Origin: Bacilli bacterium
GTDB lineage: Bacteria > Bacillota_I > Bacilli_A > RF39 > UBA660
DNA: 33,033 nucleotides
Direction: 5' to 3'
NCBI GenBank assembly: GCA_017550205.1
Contig: JAFZPS010000047.1
Coordinates: forward strand, 1 to 33,033
In this document: one piece after another, positions 31,835-33,033 of the stretch
How positions within the stretch are numbered: the stretch's first letter is position 1
Layout of the letters: the number at the start of each line of letters is the position of its first letter
Notes under the pieces: generated by a model
What the model was told of the DNA's origin: nothing
The model's database searches: none
The model's input: the letters and a program-made list of their open reading frames with translations, nothing else
Program-made: the position numbers and the translations under genes

Positions 31835-33033
31835 ATGAAATTATTATGGGAAGAATTAAACCTTGATGAAAATTTTAATTATAAAAGTATTGATGAAGCT
31901 TATAAGAAAATTAAGAATAAGACTCCAAGAAATACCTATGCCTGGAAAGTTTTAAGAGATAAGTATTATTCTGAAGTATATAAAGAATATAAAGATGAAG
32001 ATTTATTAACTAGAGCAGGATTTATACCAGATCCATTTACTCTAGAAGAAGTAGATTTTTATAATATTAATCTACTCACAACACCATTTGATAAATTAAA
32101 GACAATAGATAAAGATAAAGAACCCATAGTATTATTATCTACTGGAGGTTTTTATCCTATACATGATGGTCATATTAAGATGATGGAAGATGCTAAAAAA
32201 GTATTAACTGAAGATGGATATGATGTTATAGGAGGATATTTCTCTTTATCTCATGATGACTATATAAAAACAAAACCATATTATACTAGTGATCAATATG
32301 AAAGAGTAAATGAAGATAGAGAATACTTAAAAGATAGTAATTGGTTAATGATTGATTCATGGGAATCAATATATGTAAGAACACCAATAAATTTTACTGA
32401 TGTTATAGAAAGACTTGAAAAGTATTTAAACAAATATGTAGATAAAAGAATAAAAGTTGCCTATGTATTTGGTGGAGATAATGTAGAATTTATGTATTGC
32501 TTTAAAAAACATGGAATAGCAGTATGTTTAAATAGAAATGGATATAATGATTTATTTGAAAATACTAAAAAAATAAAAAATAAAAATATGTATTTTATAG
32601 ATAGTAATGAAAATACATCTTCACTATCATCTAGAGATATAAGAAAAAATATATCTAAAAATACTATTTCATATAAAGATGTAGGTAATTATTTAATAAG
32701 AAATGAATCTATATTACCATTAAAAAAATTAATAAAAGAAGATAATATTGAATTAGTAAAAGAACTACAAGAAGAGTTTTTAAATAAATTTATGAGAGGA
32801 CTAAGTAATTGTTTTGATAATAAAATATTTATTAAAGTAATGAATATGGAATATCAATTAAAAGATGCTTATAAGTATTTAGAAAAACAAAAAACAATTA
32901 ATTTAGATAGTTATTTTAGAGGTACATATAATCTTGAAACATCTAGATTATTCAGTATAAGTTCCTACCAAGATAAATATATTTTTAGAGCAAATTATTA
33001 CAAGTTTATTAATTGGTGCAGTTGCTGGTACAA
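31835..33033 (+). CDS. NMNAT-like nucleotidyltransferase with extra domains, runs off the window and may be frameshifted
   Basis: The frame from ATG 31835 (AAAGGAG ribosome site) is open to the window end, at least 399 codons. An N-terminal domain of about 95 residues (MKLLWEELNLDENF, with DLLTRAGFIPDPF) has no family I recognise. A nucleotidyltransferase domain follows with STGGFYPIHDGHIKMMEDA (HxGH at 110-113), MIDSWESIYV, VAYVFGGDNVEF and SSLSSRDIRKN (265-267 match the ISSxxIR site). The WES segment and the layout recall eukaryotic-type NMNAT. It starts 20 bases after nadE. Codons 383-399 read NYYKFINWCSC, atypical, while the other frame reads IITSLLIGAVAGT. One base fewer in the T5 run at 32982-32986 would join them, so a frameshift is likely. 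Confidence 0.8.
   Translation, partial: MKLLWEELNLDENFNYKSIDEAYKKIKNKTPRNTYAWKVLRDKYYSEVYKEYKDEDLLTRAGFIPDPFTLEEVDFYNINLLTTPFDKLKTIDKDKEPIVLLSTGGFYPIHDGHIKMMEDAKKVLTEDGYDVIGGYFSLSHDDYIKTKPYYTSDQYERVNEDREYLKDSNWLMIDSWESIYVRTPINFTDVIERLEKYLNKYVDKRIKVAYVFGGDNVEFMYCFKKHGIAVCLNRNGYNDLFENTKKIKNKNMYFIDSNENTSSLSSRDIRKNISKNTISYKDVGNYLIRNESILPLKKLIKEDNIELVKELQEEFLNKFMRGLSNCFDNKIFIKVMNMEYQLKDAYKYLEKQKTINLDSYFRGTYNLETSRLFSISSYQDKYIFRANYYKFINWCSCWY

Overview
The window is a single 33 kb stretch of very AT-rich (roughly a quarter G+C by eye) bacterial chromosome, densely packed with genes mostly on the + strand. It reads as a low-GC Firmicutes/Bacilli relative, probably one of the uncultured gut Bacilli near the Erysipelotrichia, RF39 or Mollicutes branches; this placement is inference. 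Supporting it are the order rsmH-ftsL-pbpB...spoVD...mraY, an RNase J2-like protein, SpoIIP and SpoVD (sporulation lineage), GGAGTGAT-type ribosome binding sites and AT-rich codon choice. TGA is used as a stop and TGG for Trp, so the code is standard.

Layout. 1-13556 is an expanded division and cell-wall (dcw) cluster. rsmH (cut by the window edge), ftsL and a PbpB-type PBP are followed by about 5.6 kb of genes foreign to the usual cluster: three exported proteins of unknown function, a DUF1292 protein, a coiled-coil repeat protein and a LysR regulator. Then come a SpoVD-type PBP, a coiled-coil gene broken by one in-frame stop, and mraY. murE, murD, murG and ftsW are not here. 13561-20176 holds a YneF-type protein, a membrane protein, uvrC, a lone prepilin-like protein, mutL, dinD and miaA. 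20184-21457 on the minus strand carries an exported transglutaminase-like protein and rpsT. 21588-24244 carries spoIIP, a small coupled membrane protein and a large unknown cytosolic protein. 24264-25360 (minus) is yidD overlapping a ZnuA-like lipoprotein that lacks the usual metal ligands. 25434-28695 has rnc, an RNase J2-like gene, tRNA-Arg(CCT) and an unknown gene.

28869 to the window end is the most unusual part: a tight operon of a diverged PLP decarboxylase-fold protein, a radical SAM enzyme, a NadE-like PP-loop amide ligase and an NMNAT-like nucleotidyltransferase with extra domains. The last two look like the final two steps of NAD synthesis. The first two have no standard role in that pathway, so the operon may make or modify a pyridine nucleotide or nucleotide-linked compound.

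Promoters are clear: many genes have a TATAAT box, often with an upstream TG (extended -10), and very short leaders. Simple hairpin plus T-run terminators separate most transcription units. No CRISPR array, insertion sequence, rRNA or riboswitch was recognised. If the broken gene at 10930-12495 is counted as one locus, no gene-free stretch exceeds about 175 bases.
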